Shown here in pieces: positions 43,835-53,310 of a DNA stretch of 64,000 nucleotides. Every line of letters begins with the position of its first letter. Positions within the stretch are counted from its first letter, which is position 1. The DNA comes from Thermogemmatispora carboxidivorans (GTDB lineage Bacteria > Chloroflexota > Ktedonobacteria > Ktedonobacterales > Ktedonobacteraceae), in the NCBI RefSeq assembly GCF_000702505.1, contig NZ_JNIM01000001.1, forward strand, positions 3,658,001 to 3,722,000. Reading direction: 5' to 3'. Under the pieces are notes generated by a model, which had not been told where the DNA came from, did no database searches, and was given only the letters and a program-made list of their open reading frames with translations. A program made the translations under genes and the position numbers.

Positions 43835-46662
43835 GAAGCCAACCTCTCATTCAGGGAGCGCAGGATTGCGGGCAAATCAGCCCCAAACAGGGATATGGCC
43901 CGTCCCAGGCCACCGAGCTGATGAAAAGGTGCCATCTCGAAATCTGTCAACTCGATACTCAGCGAGGTGGCGATCGCATCCCGTATCGCCTCCAGCCAGA
44001 GCCGTTGCTCCCTTGTAAAGGGAGCACCGCGACGCTCCTCCTCCTCCGCCAGCCAGGCAGCAAAGCGATGCTCAGCCAGCGTGCGATACGGCACCAGGAC
44101 GGCCTCGCCGGCGCGCTCACGCTCTATAGTATAGCGCAGCAGGGCAATCAAGTCCGTCTCCAGACTCCCAAATTGGCCAGGCACCCGCCCCGGCTCCAGG
44201 CGCGCATAGGCCTGCACGAGTCGCGGCAAGGACAACTGCCAGGGTGGCGCAGCCAGCGCCTCCGTCAGGCGCTTCAGATCCGCCTCGCGCCAGGGTTCGC
44301 CAGCCTCGCCCAGCCAGAGCCGGCGCAGAATCGGCTGCTCCTGGGCACACTCCTCAATAAAGCGGCGCAAGCGCGCCAGCACTTCCTGATCGTCTTCCAC
44401 CGTCGTCGCCTGCCAGCCAGCCTCGATCACCCGATCCTGGCTCACCTCATCAAGCACCTGCTCGCGCGAACCCTGCAAGCGCAGCAGCGCCTGACGTAGC
44501 TCCGGCTGATCAAAGGGAGCCGCCGCCTCCTGCAAGAGCCGCAGCCGTACCGCCTGCACCTCCGGCGCCTCGGGCATCAGCAGGCTTTGCCCCGTCTCAG
44601 CCATCGCCCGCTCTAGCTGGACATCGGGATCGAGCGCCTCCACAATGCGCCGGGCCAGCGCGCGCAGGTCCAAACCGCCGCTCGCCGCCATCACCGCCGC
44701 CTGCTGCTCCGGCGTCGCTCGTCGGGCCAACCGCCCCAGGCGTCCCGCCAGCGAACGCAGCAGATCGGGATCGTTCCGCCACTTCCCTAGCGCAACATCC
44801 TGAAGCAACTTCTCCAGACTCAGGCCCGACTTGCGCTCCAACGGCCCACTATCGATCATGACCCGCTCACTGACCCCCACCGCATCGATCACCACAAAGC
44901 GCGTCTTCCCCACCTCCTCGCCCATCACCCGCTGAAACTCCGTCTCATCAATCGTCCGGCTCCCACGCCCCAGCATCTGCTCATAAAAGCCCCGGCTGCG
45001 CACCGGACGCATAAAAATCAAGACCTCCAGCGGCTTAATATCCGTACCGGTTGCAATCATATCGACCGTCACCACAATCCGCGGCGTCAGCCGGTTGCGG
45101 AAGGCCGTAATCAGATCTTCGGGTCGCGCCCCTGTCGTTCGATAGGTAATCTTGCGCACGTAATCGTTAGCGCTGCACCCCTCGCGCAGAATCTCCGGCA
45201 TGAACTCCTCACGCGCAATCTCCACAATCGTATCGGCATGACTATCATCCTTGGCAAAGATCAGCGTCTTGGGCACCTTCGTGCGCTCCGGGAAGAGCTG
45301 GCGATAGCTATCACGATAGGCGCGAATAATGGTACGGATCTGGTCCAGCGAGACCACCTCGCGATCAAGCTGCTCTGGATAGTAAACCAGCTCATCTTCA
45401 AGCTGCTCCCAGCGCACGGCGCGCGTCCGCCGATCGCGCAGACCCACGACCGAGAGCGGCTCGATCCTGCTCCCGCGCTCGCTAATATCGGTGCGCAGGC
45501 GGAAGATCCCGTAATCGACATTGACGCCATCGGCCACCGCCCGCTCATGTCCATACTCCATCACCAGATTGCGATGAAAAAAGCCAAAGGTCTGCTTATT
45601 GGGCGTCGCCGTCAACCCCACAATAAAGGCATCGAAGTACTCGAGTACAGCGCGCCAGACATGATAGATACTGCGGTGGCACTCATCCACAAAGATCACA
45701 TCAAAAGTCTCAACAGGCACTGCAGGATTGTAGCGCACCTGCTTCGGCCTCTCCTTCAGCAGCTCCTCCTCGCGATCAAAGAGCGAACGCTCCTCCTGCT
45801 CGCCCTCTAGCTCCGGCTCGCCGCTCAGGATCGAATAGAGGCGCTGGATGGTGGTAATGCAGACATTGGCCGCCCGATCGATGGCATTATGCGTGAGCAG
45901 CTGCACATTGTAGAGCTCGCCAAACCTGCGCTTGCTGTCAGGAGTCACGTACTGCAAAAACTCATTGAGGGCCTGGCGCCCCAGATTCGCGCGATCGACC
46001 AGAAAGAGCACACGCCGCGCCCCACCGAACTTGAGCAGGCGGTAGATGCTGGCGACGGCGGTGTAGGTCTTGCCACTACCAGTCGCCATCTGGATCAGCG
46101 CCCGCGGACGGTTATCGGCAAAGGAGCGCTCCAGGTTGGTAATGGCCTCGTACTGGCAGTCGCGCAGACCAGTGCGGGCTAAAGGCGGGAGGCGTCGCAG
46201 CCGCGCACGCAGCGTCTCGTTCTCCTGCTCCGGCACCCCCTCGGGGGCCTGCTCTAGCCAGGTAGCCAGCGTCTCGGGCCGGTGAAAAGCAAAGACTTGC
46301 CGGCTGCTGGCAGCAGGCTCCAGATAGTTAGTAAAGCGCGTCTCGACCCCGGTCGACTCGTAGACGAAAGGGAGGGGCAGGCGCGCCGCCGGCAGATCAG
46401 CAGGAACCCCGTGGCGATATTTGCTGCTCTGCTCCTCAACCCCGGTCAGCGTGGTCCCCACCTTTTTGGCCTCGATGATCCCCACAGCCTTGCGGTCCAC
46501 AAAGAGAAGATAGTCCGCATCCCCCGTCTTGAGCGAGGCTTCACAGAGGGCCACACCACGCGCCGCACCCAGGTTGAGAGTCGCCTTCACCTGAACGGCC
46601 CAGCCTGCCTGACGGAGCAGCTCGTCAATCTGTTGTCGTGCCTCTTGCTCTGGTTTCAGCAC
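43831..46662 (-). CDS. hsdR: Type I restriction endonuclease subunit HsdR
   Basis: The 943-residue motor and nuclease subunit starts at GTG 46662, with AAGGAG eight bases upstream; ATG 46683 is possible but has no site. The N-terminal PD-(D/E)XK nuclease has DADYLLFVDRKAVGIIEAKK. The SF2 translocase has Walker A MATGSGKTYTAVASIYRLL, DECHRSIYHVWRAVLEYFDA (DEAD-box), LTATPNK, TVDMIATGTDIKPLEVLIFMRPV and QMLGRGSRT (motif VI). A helical C-terminal domain of about 350 residues binds the methylase. The enzyme cuts unmethylated DNA far from its target after ATP-driven translocation. It is first in the operon. Confidence 0.95.
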   Translation of the reverse strand: MLKPEQEARQQIDELLRQAGWAVQVKATLNLGAARGVALCEASLKTGDADYLLFVDRKAVGIIEAKKVGTTLTGVEEQSSKYRHGVPADLPAARLPLPFVYESTGVETRFTNYLEPAASSRQVFAFHRPETLATWLEQAPEGVPEQENETLRARLRRLPPLARTGLRDCQYEAITNLERSFADNRPRALIQMATGSGKTYTAVASIYRLLKFGGARRVLFLVDRANLGRQALNEFLQYVTPDSKRRFGELYNVQLLTHNAIDRAANVCITTIQRLYSILSGEPELEGEQEERSLFDREEELLKERPKQVRYNPAVPVETFDVIFVDECHRSIYHVWRAVLEYFDAFIVGLTATPNKQTFGFFHRNLVMEYGHERAVADGVNVDYGIFRLRTDISERGSRIEPLSVVGLRDRRTRAVRWEQLEDELVYYPEQLDREVVSLDQIRTIIRAYRDSYRQLFPERTKVPKTLIFAKDDSHADTIVEIAREEFMPEILREGCSANDYVRKITYRTTGARPEDLITAFRNRLTPRIVVTVDMIATGTDIKPLEVLIFMRPVRSRGFYEQMLGRGSRTIDETEFQRVMGEEVGKTRFVVIDAVGVSERVMIDSGPLERKSGLSLEKLLQDVALGKWRNDPDLLRSLAGRLGRLARRATPEQQAAVMAASGGLDLRALARRIVEALDPDVQLERAMAETGQSLLMPEAPEVQAVRLRLLQEAAAPFDQPELRQALLRLQGSREQVLDEVSQDRVIEAGWQATTVEDDQEVLARLRRFIEECAQEQPILRRLWLGEAGEPWREADLKRLTEALAAPPWQLSLPRLVQAYARLEPGRVPGQFGSLETDLIALLRYTIERERAGEAVLVPYRTLAEHRFAAWLAEEEERRGAPFTREQRLWLEAIRDAIATSLSIELTDFEMAPFHQLGGLGRAISLFGADLPAILRSLNERLAS

Positions 46663-47322
46663 TGCATTCACTCCTTGCTTCATGGGAACAGCTCACGCCC
46701 CGCATCTCTCCCACCCCTGCACTCCAGCCAGCTCCATCAAAAGAGCACAGGGCAGAATGACCCATCATTGCGCAACACCCATCAAACCAATCGCCCATCT
46801 CGTTATTACCGCCTGCCTGTTCTTCGAATCACAGAACGTTTCTTTACCGCCTGCTTGTTGGTGGAAGAGAGCCAACAGGCTCAGGTCCGGCTGAAGGTGG
46901 TGCAGGCCATCACATTACTGTGGGTAGCAGACCAGGCGAGGAGGAAGGCGGGTCGGGCATGGAGCAAAGAGAGAGGCAAGGCAGCCCAGATAAGATATTG
47001 CGTCCGAGCACGGCCAATTTGCGCCCCAGGGTCTCCACCGCCTGACAGCCCGACGATCACATAGCAACACAGGTAGGGCAATGCAGCATAGCACAGAACT
47101 GGCACAACAGTCAACGGGCAGCGAACTACCAGCAGCCCCAGGAGGTTGCCCCGGGTGAGGGGCCCCCAATGAGGTGAGTCCCCCTCGTTCACACGGCTCC
47201 CCCTCGACACGGCCCGCCCGGTAGAGAGATGTCCGCAAGGCCAACAAGCGCGACCAACAGCCCTCGTTCCCGCGAAGGAACCATTCCGGGCAGCAATGCA
47301 AACGAGGTAGGTAGCCCTGCGC
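46663..47322. other. Divergent region between hsdR and the FAD oxidase
   Basis: About 660 bases. I find no good leftward promoter for hsdR and no RNA gene. Small frames here lack coding composition. Confidence 0.4.
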
Positions 47323-47352
47323 TTGCCCACACGATCCAGCACTGAGTAGAAT
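47323..47352 (+). promoter_or_regulatory. Promoter candidate of the FAD oxidase
   Basis: TTGCCC (47323-47328), an 18-base spacer and TAGAAT (47347-47352). Its start near 47359 agrees with translation from 47442. Confidence 0.4.
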
Positions 47353-47441
47353 TGCTTATGATCAGGCTGCCCCACGTCTGCAGGAAAGCAGAGCGTTTTT
47401 TTAGTGCATCGACCTCGACAGAGATAAGGAGCGAAAGAAGT

Positions 47442-48839
47442 ATGGCCATCGAGGAGAGGTCTTCAGCGATCAACGCGAGCGCCCTGCAGACGAATCTGCG
47501 CGGGCAAGTCATCCAGAAAGGCGAGGCCGCCTACGAGGCAGCTCGCCGCGTCTACAACGCCATGATCGATAAGCGGCCAGCCCTCATCGCGCGCTGCGCC
47601 GATGTAGCCGACGTGACCACCGCCGTCAACTTCGCCCGCGAGCATGGGCTGCCGCTGGCGATCCGCAGCGGCGGTCACAACGCCGGCGGATTGGGAATCT
47701 GCGACGATGGACTGGTGATCGATCTATCCCTGCTGCGCTACACCCACGTCGATCCCGACCGGCGCACAGCGCGCGTCGGCGCCGGCTGCACCTGGGGCGA
47801 CGTCGATCACGCCACCCATGCCTTTGGTCTGGCCGTGCCCTCGGGGATCATCTCGACCACTGGCGTCGGCGGCCTGACGCTCGGCGGCGGCCTGGGCCAT
47901 CTCACGCGCGCCTACGGCCTGGCCATCGACAACCTGCTGGAAGCGACCGTGGTGCTGGCAGACGGCAGCGTCGTCGTGGCCAGCGAGCAGCAGCACCCTG
48001 ATCTTTTCTGGGGCTTGCGCGGCGGCGGCGGCAATTTCGGCGTCGTCACCTCCTTCCTGTTTCGCACCCAGCCAGTCGACACGGTTTATGCTGGCCCCAT
48101 GCTCTGGGAGTTAGAGAAGGCCCCCGAGATCCTTCACTGGTACCAGCACCTGATTACGACCGCCCCCGAGGATCTCAACGGCTTCTTCGCCTTCCTGACC
48201 GTGCCGCCAGGCCCACCGTTCCCGGAGCATTTGCACCATAAGAAGGTCTGCGGCGTGGTCTGGTGCTACACAGGGCCACTGGACAGAGCAGAACAGACCT
48301 TCCAGCCGATCCGCCAGTTCCATCAGCCAGCACTGGACCTCGTCGGGCCATTCCCCTTCCCCGCGCTGCAGAGCATGTTTGACGCGCTCTATCCACCTGG
48401 CCTGCAGTGGTACTGGAAAGCGGACTTCGTGAAAGAGCTGAGCGACGAAGCGATCCGCCTGCACATGCAGCACGGTCCTCAGCTCCCCACACTGCAATCG
48501 ACCATGCACCTCTACCCGGTGAATGGGGCCGCCAGCCACGTGAGCAACAACGCCACCGCCTGGAGCTACCGCGATGCCACCTGGGCCGAGGTGATCGTGG
48601 GAGTCAGTCCCGACCCCACCCAGAAGGAGACGATTACTGACTGGGCACGTGCCTACTGGACAGCGCTGCATCCCTACGCCGAAAACGGAGCCTACATCAA
48701 TTTCATGATGGAGGGAGAAGGCGATGAACGTGTCCGCGCCGCCTACCGCGAGAACTACCAGCGACTCAGCCAGGTGAAGCGGCACTACGACCCCGCCAAC
48801 CTGTTCCATATCAACCAGAATATCCAGCCCGCCCCCTAA
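47442..48839 (+). CDS. FAD-linked oxidase, berberine-bridge-enzyme-like
   Basis: The 465-residue protein starts at ATG 47442, with AAGGAGCGAAAG upstream. The PCMH-type FAD-binding domain (about 30-210) has LAIRSGGHNAGG, whose His is the usual covalent 8-alpha-histidyl FAD site, then TARVGAGCTWGDVDHATHAFGLAVPSGIISTTGVGGLTLGGGLGHLTRAYGL and LFWGLRGGGGNFGVVTSF. The C-terminal BBE segment has RAAYRENYQRLSQVKRHYDPANLFHINQNI. Such enzymes oxidise sugars, alkaloids or polyketide alcohols with O2. The Cys of bicovalent members may be the one in GLGICDDG, but placement is uncertain. The substrate is unknown. Confidence 0.88.
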   Translation: MAIEERSSAINASALQTNLRGQVIQKGEAAYEAARRVYNAMIDKRPALIARCADVADVTTAVNFAREHGLPLAIRSGGHNAGGLGICDDGLVIDLSLLRYTHVDPDRRTARVGAGCTWGDVDHATHAFGLAVPSGIISTTGVGGLTLGGGLGHLTRAYGLAIDNLLEATVVLADGSVVVASEQQHPDLFWGLRGGGGNFGVVTSFLFRTQPVDTVYAGPMLWELEKAPEILHWYQHLITTAPEDLNGFFAFLTVPPGPPFPEHLHHKKVCGVVWCYTGPLDRAEQTFQPIRQFHQPALDLVGPFPFPALQSMFDALYPPGLQWYWKADFVKELSDEAIRLHMQHGPQLPTLQSTMHLYPVNGAASHVSNNATAWSYRDATWAEVIVGVSPDPTQKETITDWARAYWTALHPYAENGAYINFMMEGEGDERVRAAYRENYQRLSQVKRHYDPANLFHINQNIQPAP

Positions 48840-49263
48840 GCTCACCCCTTCCTGCAGACTCAGGCTTGCAACCAGATCAGGGCGAGCCAGCAGCGACGCG
48901 CAGCCCAGGCGAGGAGCATCCTCCGAGCTGCACGTCGCTGGCATTGACCTCTGCCCCCCTCCCTCCCGATTCTGCCGCTGAACACGCACACGCGGAGCAG
49001 TCGGCCCAGCCCAGCCAATCCCGCCCACTGGCCCCCGATTGGCTGTAGCCAGGGAACGCGCAGGCAGCTACAATTTGTGTAGATACCCTTGCAAGCGATC
49101 CCGATCGGACTCGGACACCCGCCCTTCACCTCCGATCCAGCCAGACAGCCCAGCAGCAGCTACGCCACGGAGCGAACCAATTCCCGCCCTGTGACGCCAG
49201 ACAATTTATTCACTGTCGTATTATCTTGTTCACCTTTTACTTTATCAGCATATTTAAAGAGCT
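48840..49263. other. Intergenic region before the EamA transporter
   Basis: The 424 bases lie between two rightward genes. The last ~60 bases are AT-rich and contain a weak promoter-like TTGTTC...CATATT. Nothing else can be assigned. Confidence 0.35.
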
Positions 49264-50331
49264 ATGCAGAGAAAACAGGCAAACACTTTTGTGAGTGAAG
49301 AACATCTCACGATCGTCCGTGACTCTGGCGAGTCAGGCCCAGCCGCCGCCCAGCAGCGCCCGGGCAGCTTGCGCCCTGCCGATCGCCTGGGCATCATCCT
49401 GGCCCTGCTTGCCCTCTACATTATCTGGGGTTCCACCTATCTGGGCATGCGCCAGGCGCTCACCAGCTTTCCGCCCTTTCTCATGGGCGGCCTCCGCTTC
49501 GTCTGCGCCGGCATCCTGCTCTATCTCTTCCTGCGCCTGCGCGGCGAGCCGCGGCCTGGCCTGCGCCAGTGGCTGGCCGGAGCCGGCATCGGCATCCTCA
49601 TGCTGGTCGGCAGCAATGGCATGGTCGCTTTCGCCGAACAGTGGGTCGCCAGTGGCCTGGCCGCCATTGCCCTGGCCGCCGTCCCGCTATGGACTGCGCT
49701 CTTCGCTGGCCTCAGCGGGCGCTGGCCGCGACGCCTCGAATGGCTCGGCCTCCTCGTTGGCTTCGCCGGTGTCATCCTGCTCAACCTGCAGAGCGGCCTG
49801 CGAGCCAATCCCCAGGGGGCCATCGCCCTCTTGATTGCCCCCATCTGCTGGTCGCTTGGCTCCGTCTGGAGCGCGCGCCTGCCACTGGCCTCCGGCCTGA
49901 TGGCCAGCGCCACCCAGATGCTGGCTGGCGGCCTGGCCCAGCTCACCATCGGCCTGCTGCTAGGAGAACGCCCCAGCCTGCCGCCAGCTCCGGGGGCACT
50001 CCTGGCGATCATCTATCTGGTCGGCGCCGGCTCCCTGCTCGGCTACTGCGCCTACGGCTACCTGCTGCGCCGCGTGCGGCCCGCGCTCGCCACCAGCTAC
50101 GCCTATGTCAATCCCCTAGTCGCCGTGTTCCTGGGCGCCTTCTTTGCCCACGAGCAGATCTCGCCGCTCGAATTGCTGGCCATGCTCATCATCCTGGGCA
50201 GCGTCGCCCTCATCTCGCTCCAGCCGCGTCCAGCTCCTCCCGCGAGCGTGAGCGACATCGAGCAGCCCACCAGCCTCCTCGACAGCCAGAGCGAGCCCCA
50301 GCAGATCAGCTCACTACGGGCCGACCGCTAG
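49264..50331 (+). CDS. EamA/DMT-superfamily transporter
   Basis: The 355-residue protein has ten hydrophobic helices in two EamA repeats. The first begins LALYIIWGSTYLGMRQALTSFPPFLMGGLRFVCAG, the standard YedA/RhaT-type N-terminus. The second includes the helix with ATSYAYVNPLVAVFLGAFF and the closing LLAMLIILGSVALIS. A hydrophilic N-terminus of ~40 residues and a Ser/Gln-rich C-terminus are cytoplasmic. Members export metabolites, amino acids or drugs; the substrate is not known. The start is uncertain, because neither ATG 49264 nor GTG 49291 has a good ribosome-binding site. Confidence 0.85.
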   Translation: MQRKQANTFVSEEHLTIVRDSGESGPAAAQQRPGSLRPADRLGIILALLALYIIWGSTYLGMRQALTSFPPFLMGGLRFVCAGILLYLFLRLRGEPRPGLRQWLAGAGIGILMLVGSNGMVAFAEQWVASGLAAIALAAVPLWTALFAGLSGRWPRRLEWLGLLVGFAGVILLNLQSGLRANPQGAIALLIAPICWSLGSVWSARLPLASGLMASATQMLAGGLAQLTIGLLLGERPSLPPAPGALLAIIYLVGAGSLLGYCAYGYLLRRVRPALATSYAYVNPLVAVFLGAFFAHEQISPLELLAMLIILGSVALISLQPRPAPPASVSDIEQPTSLLDSQSEPQQISSLRADR

Positions 50332-50431
50332 CGGGGAGCCAAACAGAGCAAGAGAGAAAAAGGAGAAGGAGGAGCAGTTAAGGGATAAAGAGGGAAGAGA
50401 GGGGAAAAGGGAAAATACATAGCCAACGGCG

Positions 50432-50454
50432 AGCGAGGCCGGGTCGGCCTCGCT
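50432..50454. terminator. Hairpin between convergent genes
   Basis: AGCGAGGCC-GGGTC-GGCCTCGCT is a perfect 9-bp stem with a 5-nt loop between the EamA and aldo/keto reductase genes. No U-tract follows on either strand. Confidence 0.35.
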
Positions 50455-50487
50455 GCCGAGAGAGGCTTCTCCTCAGCAAGAGGTCAG

Positions 50488-51456
50488 TCAGGGATTGGCG
50501 CGCAGGAAATTTTCGATCTCCTCCAGGTCGCTTGGAGAGAGACGGAACTCCGCCGCCCCGATCAGCTCGCTGATCTGCTCAGGTCGGCGCGCCCCCACGA
50601 TCGCCCCCGTTACCGCCGGATGGCGCAGCGTCCAGGCAACCGCCACCTCGCCCGCCGTGCGCCCATAGCGATAGCCAATATCGCCCAGGAGCTTCGCCAG
50701 AGCCAGATTGCGCGACAGGCGCGGCTCCTGGAAATCGGGGTGATGCTTACGCCAGTCGTTATCGGGCAGAGTCTCGACCCGCTCTTTAGTGACCCGCCCC
50801 GTCAGCAGGCCCGAGGCCATCGGAGAATAGACAATCACCCCGATATTATGCTGCTGGCAATAGGGCAGAATCTCCTCCTCAATCTCGCGATGGATCAGAG
50901 AGTAGGGCGGCTGCAGCGAGCTGATAGGAGCAATAGCCCGCGCCCGCTCCATCTGGGCCACATTGAAGTTCGAGACCCCAATATAGCGCACCTTACCGGC
51001 GCGCTGCAGCTCGGCGAGCGCGCTCCAGCCCTCCTCGATATCCTCATCGGGCACCGGCCAGTGAACCTGATAGAGATCGATCGCCTCGACGCCCAAACGG
51101 CGCAGGCTCGCCTCGGCCTCACGGCGAATCGAATCGGCCTTGAGCACATTACGCACCTGCCCATTGCTGTCCTCATCCCAGACAAGCGAGCACTTCGTAA
51201 AAATGTACGGGCGGTCGTTGGGACCGCGCTCGCGCACGGCTCGCCCGACAACCTCCTCGGAATGCCCCAGGCCATAGGCTGCCGCCGTATCGATCCAATT
51301 GATCCCAAGATCCAAAGCCTTATGAATCGCCGCCAACGAGTCCGCATCATCCTGTGGACCCCAGCCAAAGCTCCAATTGCCGCCACCAATCGCCCATGTT
51401 CCCAGCCCCAGCGGCGTGATTTCCATGTTGGTGTTTCCCAAGCGTCGCTTCTGCAT
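50488..51456 (-). CDS. Aldo/keto reductase
   Basis: The 322-residue NADPH-dependent oxidoreductase has a TIM barrel. ATG 51456 is chosen, with AAGGAG five bases upstream; the longer GTG reading adds two residues. It has the tetrad Asp and Tyr in WIDTAAAYGLGHSEE, Lys in IFTKCSLVW and His in LYQVHWPVP. The SNF motif is YIGVSNFNVAQ, and the coenzyme-binding end is AIVGARRPEQISELIGAAEFRLS. NWSFGWGPQDDADSLAAI is typical of the AKR subgroup of bacterial general-stress reductases. The physiological aldehyde or sugar is unknown. It lies 460 bp downstream of the HTH-GAF regulator. Confidence 0.92.
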   Translation of the reverse strand: MQKRRLGNTNMEITPLGLGTWAIGGGNWSFGWGPQDDADSLAAIHKALDLGINWIDTAAAYGLGHSEEVVGRAVRERGPNDRPYIFTKCSLVWDEDSNGQVRNVLKADSIRREAEASLRRLGVEAIDLYQVHWPVPDEDIEEGWSALAELQRAGKVRYIGVSNFNVAQMERARAIAPISSLQPPYSLIHREIEEEILPYCQQHNIGVIVYSPMASGLLTGRVTKERVETLPDNDWRKHHPDFQEPRLSRNLALAKLLGDIGYRYGRTAGEVAVAWTLRHPAVTGAIVGARRPEQISELIGAAEFRLSPSDLEEIENFLRANP

Positions 51457-51916
51457 AGACACTCCTTCCGCAACCTGTTCGCCATCTCAGCTGCTTTGTG
51501 GCAGGTGCACAGGAGGCCGTCACAGCCCCTGGCCTTCCCATCTTATTCCAAAGGAAGCCCAGAGCGCAAACTCAGGCAAAGCGCCTGTCGGCAGGGAATA
51601 CGCAGGGGACACCGCCAGGGCAGCCGCCCAGCCCTTGTTTGCCAGAGCCACTACTCTCCGCGATACATCGGCGGAAGGATGTCTCGCTCATAGCTCCCAT
51701 ATGGCAAGAGGATCAGAGAAGCGCAACTTTCTCGCACTTTTCGACCACAGAGGACCGGAGCCTGTCCGGGCTGACAGAGCAACGAGCAAGAAGGTGGAGC
51801 CGGCGAGTGCTCGCATCTACGAGCAAGTGAGTGGTGAGCAAGGTCGCAAGGGAACGAGTGAGCATGGCAGGAGGAAGCAGGAGCATGACCTCGGCTGCAC
51901 TCCTCCTGGCCTGGCC
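51457..51916. other. Intergenic region between HTH-GAF and aldo/keto reductase genes
   Basis: About 460 bases without a convincing gene, repeat or RNA. No strong leftward promoter for the reductase is seen. Confidence 0.35.
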
Positions 51917-52912
51917 TCACTCCTGCAAGTCCGGTACTGGCAGCCCCAGCAGCTCCTCCTCCAGTTGCTGCCAGACCAGCTGCTCCGCCTGCGTCACCTT
52001 CAGCGGACGGTTATTCAAAGCAGCCTCGCGCATCAAGGCCGCCACCCGTCGCTGGAAATGCTTGAAATGTTCCTCTTGAACCTGCGAGGGAGGCATAGTT
52101 TGCAGATCAATCTGCTGCAGCTCATAGAACTCATGAGGCTCAAAGGCCAGCGCCAGGAGATCAGCATACTCCTGCACCAGCCGACCGCGCCCAGGCGAGA
52201 AGAAGTCAGACCGCGTGCTGGAGACCAGCAGGCCCCCAGCCACACAGCTGGAGCGCAGAACGGGGGCAATGGCACAGCCCACCTCTCCCTCGATCGGGCG
52301 CGCAGGATAGTACCCCTGATCGCGCATCAGGTCCTGAATGACAATCAGCCGCCCCTGGGCCACCGTATAGCCGGCGAGCGACTCCGCTCCCAAAAAACCA
52401 GCTTTCTGCTCAACACTGCTCTGCCAGGGACCAGTGCCGATACCAATGCGCTTGCGCAGGCTGCGCACTTTGCCATCGGGGCCGGAGGGCGGCATGCACT
52501 GTGCCACCGTAATCGCAATGCCAACCTGATGGGGATCAAGCTGTCCAATCGCTTGCTGGAGGATGAGACTGGCGATGGACCAGAAGCGCAGCATGGCCAG
52601 CGCCGTGGCATGGGTATTGAGGACACGAGCATAGAAGGCCGAGGGGATCTCTTCCTCTTCCAGCTCCAGCATTGGCTCCCCTAGATTGGCAAGGCCAAAC
52701 TCTTCACCGAACGCTTGCTGCAGCTCCGCACGATACTGTGGGAGAGCTTCAGCCAACAACCTCAGATTCTGAGGACGGGGCTGCGACTCTCCTTCAGCCC
52801 AGCGCGTGAGGGTCAGTGGCGTGACCCCCAACTTGTTGGCCAGCGTCTGTTTCTGCCGCGGGTCACTAATGAGGCTTGCCAGCAGTTCCCGCCAGTTTCG
52901 GCTCTGTTGCAT
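51917..52912 (-). CDS. HTH-GAF sensor-regulator
   Basis: The protein has 331 residues. Residues ~1-60 form an XRE-like HTH (DPRQKQTLANKLGVTPLTLTRWAEGESQPRPQNLRLLAEALP). Residues ~90-260 are GAF-like (LRFWSIASLILQQAIGQLDP, GIGTGPWQSSVEQKAGFLGAESLAGYTV, EGEVGCAIAPVLRSSCVAGGLLVSSTRSDFF). The C-terminal ~70 residues are helical (FKHFQRRVAALMREAALNNRPL). The protein probably binds DNA in response to a ligand in the GAF pocket. Cys residues in VGCAIAPVLRSSC may be functional. An extended -10 promoter lies about 155 bases upstream. No target operon is indicated. Confidence 0.78.
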   Translation of the reverse strand: MQQSRNWRELLASLISDPRQKQTLANKLGVTPLTLTRWAEGESQPRPQNLRLLAEALPQYRAELQQAFGEEFGLANLGEPMLELEEEEIPSAFYARVLNTHATALAMLRFWSIASLILQQAIGQLDPHQVGIAITVAQCMPPSGPDGKVRSLRKRIGIGTGPWQSSVEQKAGFLGAESLAGYTVAQGRLIVIQDLMRDQGYYPARPIEGEVGCAIAPVLRSSCVAGGLLVSSTRSDFFSPGRGRLVQEYADLLALAFEPHEFYELQQIDLQTMPPSQVQEEHFKHFQRRVAALMREAALNNRPLKVTQAEQLVWQQLEEELLGLPVPDLQE

Positions 52913-53064
52913 CTAACTACCTTGGTCCTTTGAAATAGTGGGTGGATACAGATTGCGTTCTCAGGCGATAGCAAAAACTGAGATCCTTCGGATCAGGTGA
53001 CAGTGGTAAAACAATCCCCTCTCGCAGCGGCTCCGCGTGGTCAGAAATATTGACAGCGGTTGTA

Positions 53065-53073
53065 ATTATACCA
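53065..53073 (-). promoter_or_regulatory. Extended -10 promoter of the HTH-GAF gene
   Basis: The minus strand has TGGTATAAT, a perfect extended -10 without a good -35. Confidence 0.45.
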
Positions 53074-53168
53074 CAATTCGCCCAGTGGAGAACGATAGTT
53101 GTGCAGACTCAAGATCCGAAAAGCGGCATTTAGGCTATCTAAATAGAGAGAAGGGGCCGGCGAAGGCG

Positions 53169-53254
53169 CTGTCCAGCGGCGGAGAAGCAGGCAAGCAAAC
53201 AAGACAGTAGACCAGAGCGCCCCCAGAATCGGGGACTCTTGAGCCGCTGGACAG
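53169..53254 (-). other. Long perfect inverted repeat downstream of the DUF4097 gene
   Basis: CTGTCCAGCGGC (53169-53180) and GCCGCTGGACAG (53243-53254) form a perfect 12-bp stem with a 62-base interior. The interior holds a smaller hairpin (CCCC-AGAATC-GGGG). It may end the DUF4097 operon transcript. Nothing else is seen in the 398-base gap except the promoter at 53065. Confidence 0.45.
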
Positions 53255-53310
53255 GGATGCGGCAACGGCCCGCCGGCTTTGCGCGCTGCCGAAGTCGATC
53301 CCTACCCAGC

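Noticed and set aside
51377..52684. 435-codon plus-strand frame
   Set aside because: It lies mostly antisense to the HTH-GAF and aldo/keto reductase genes, has no start signal, and its translation is Gln/Arg/His-rich without domains. Such frames come from GC3 bias.
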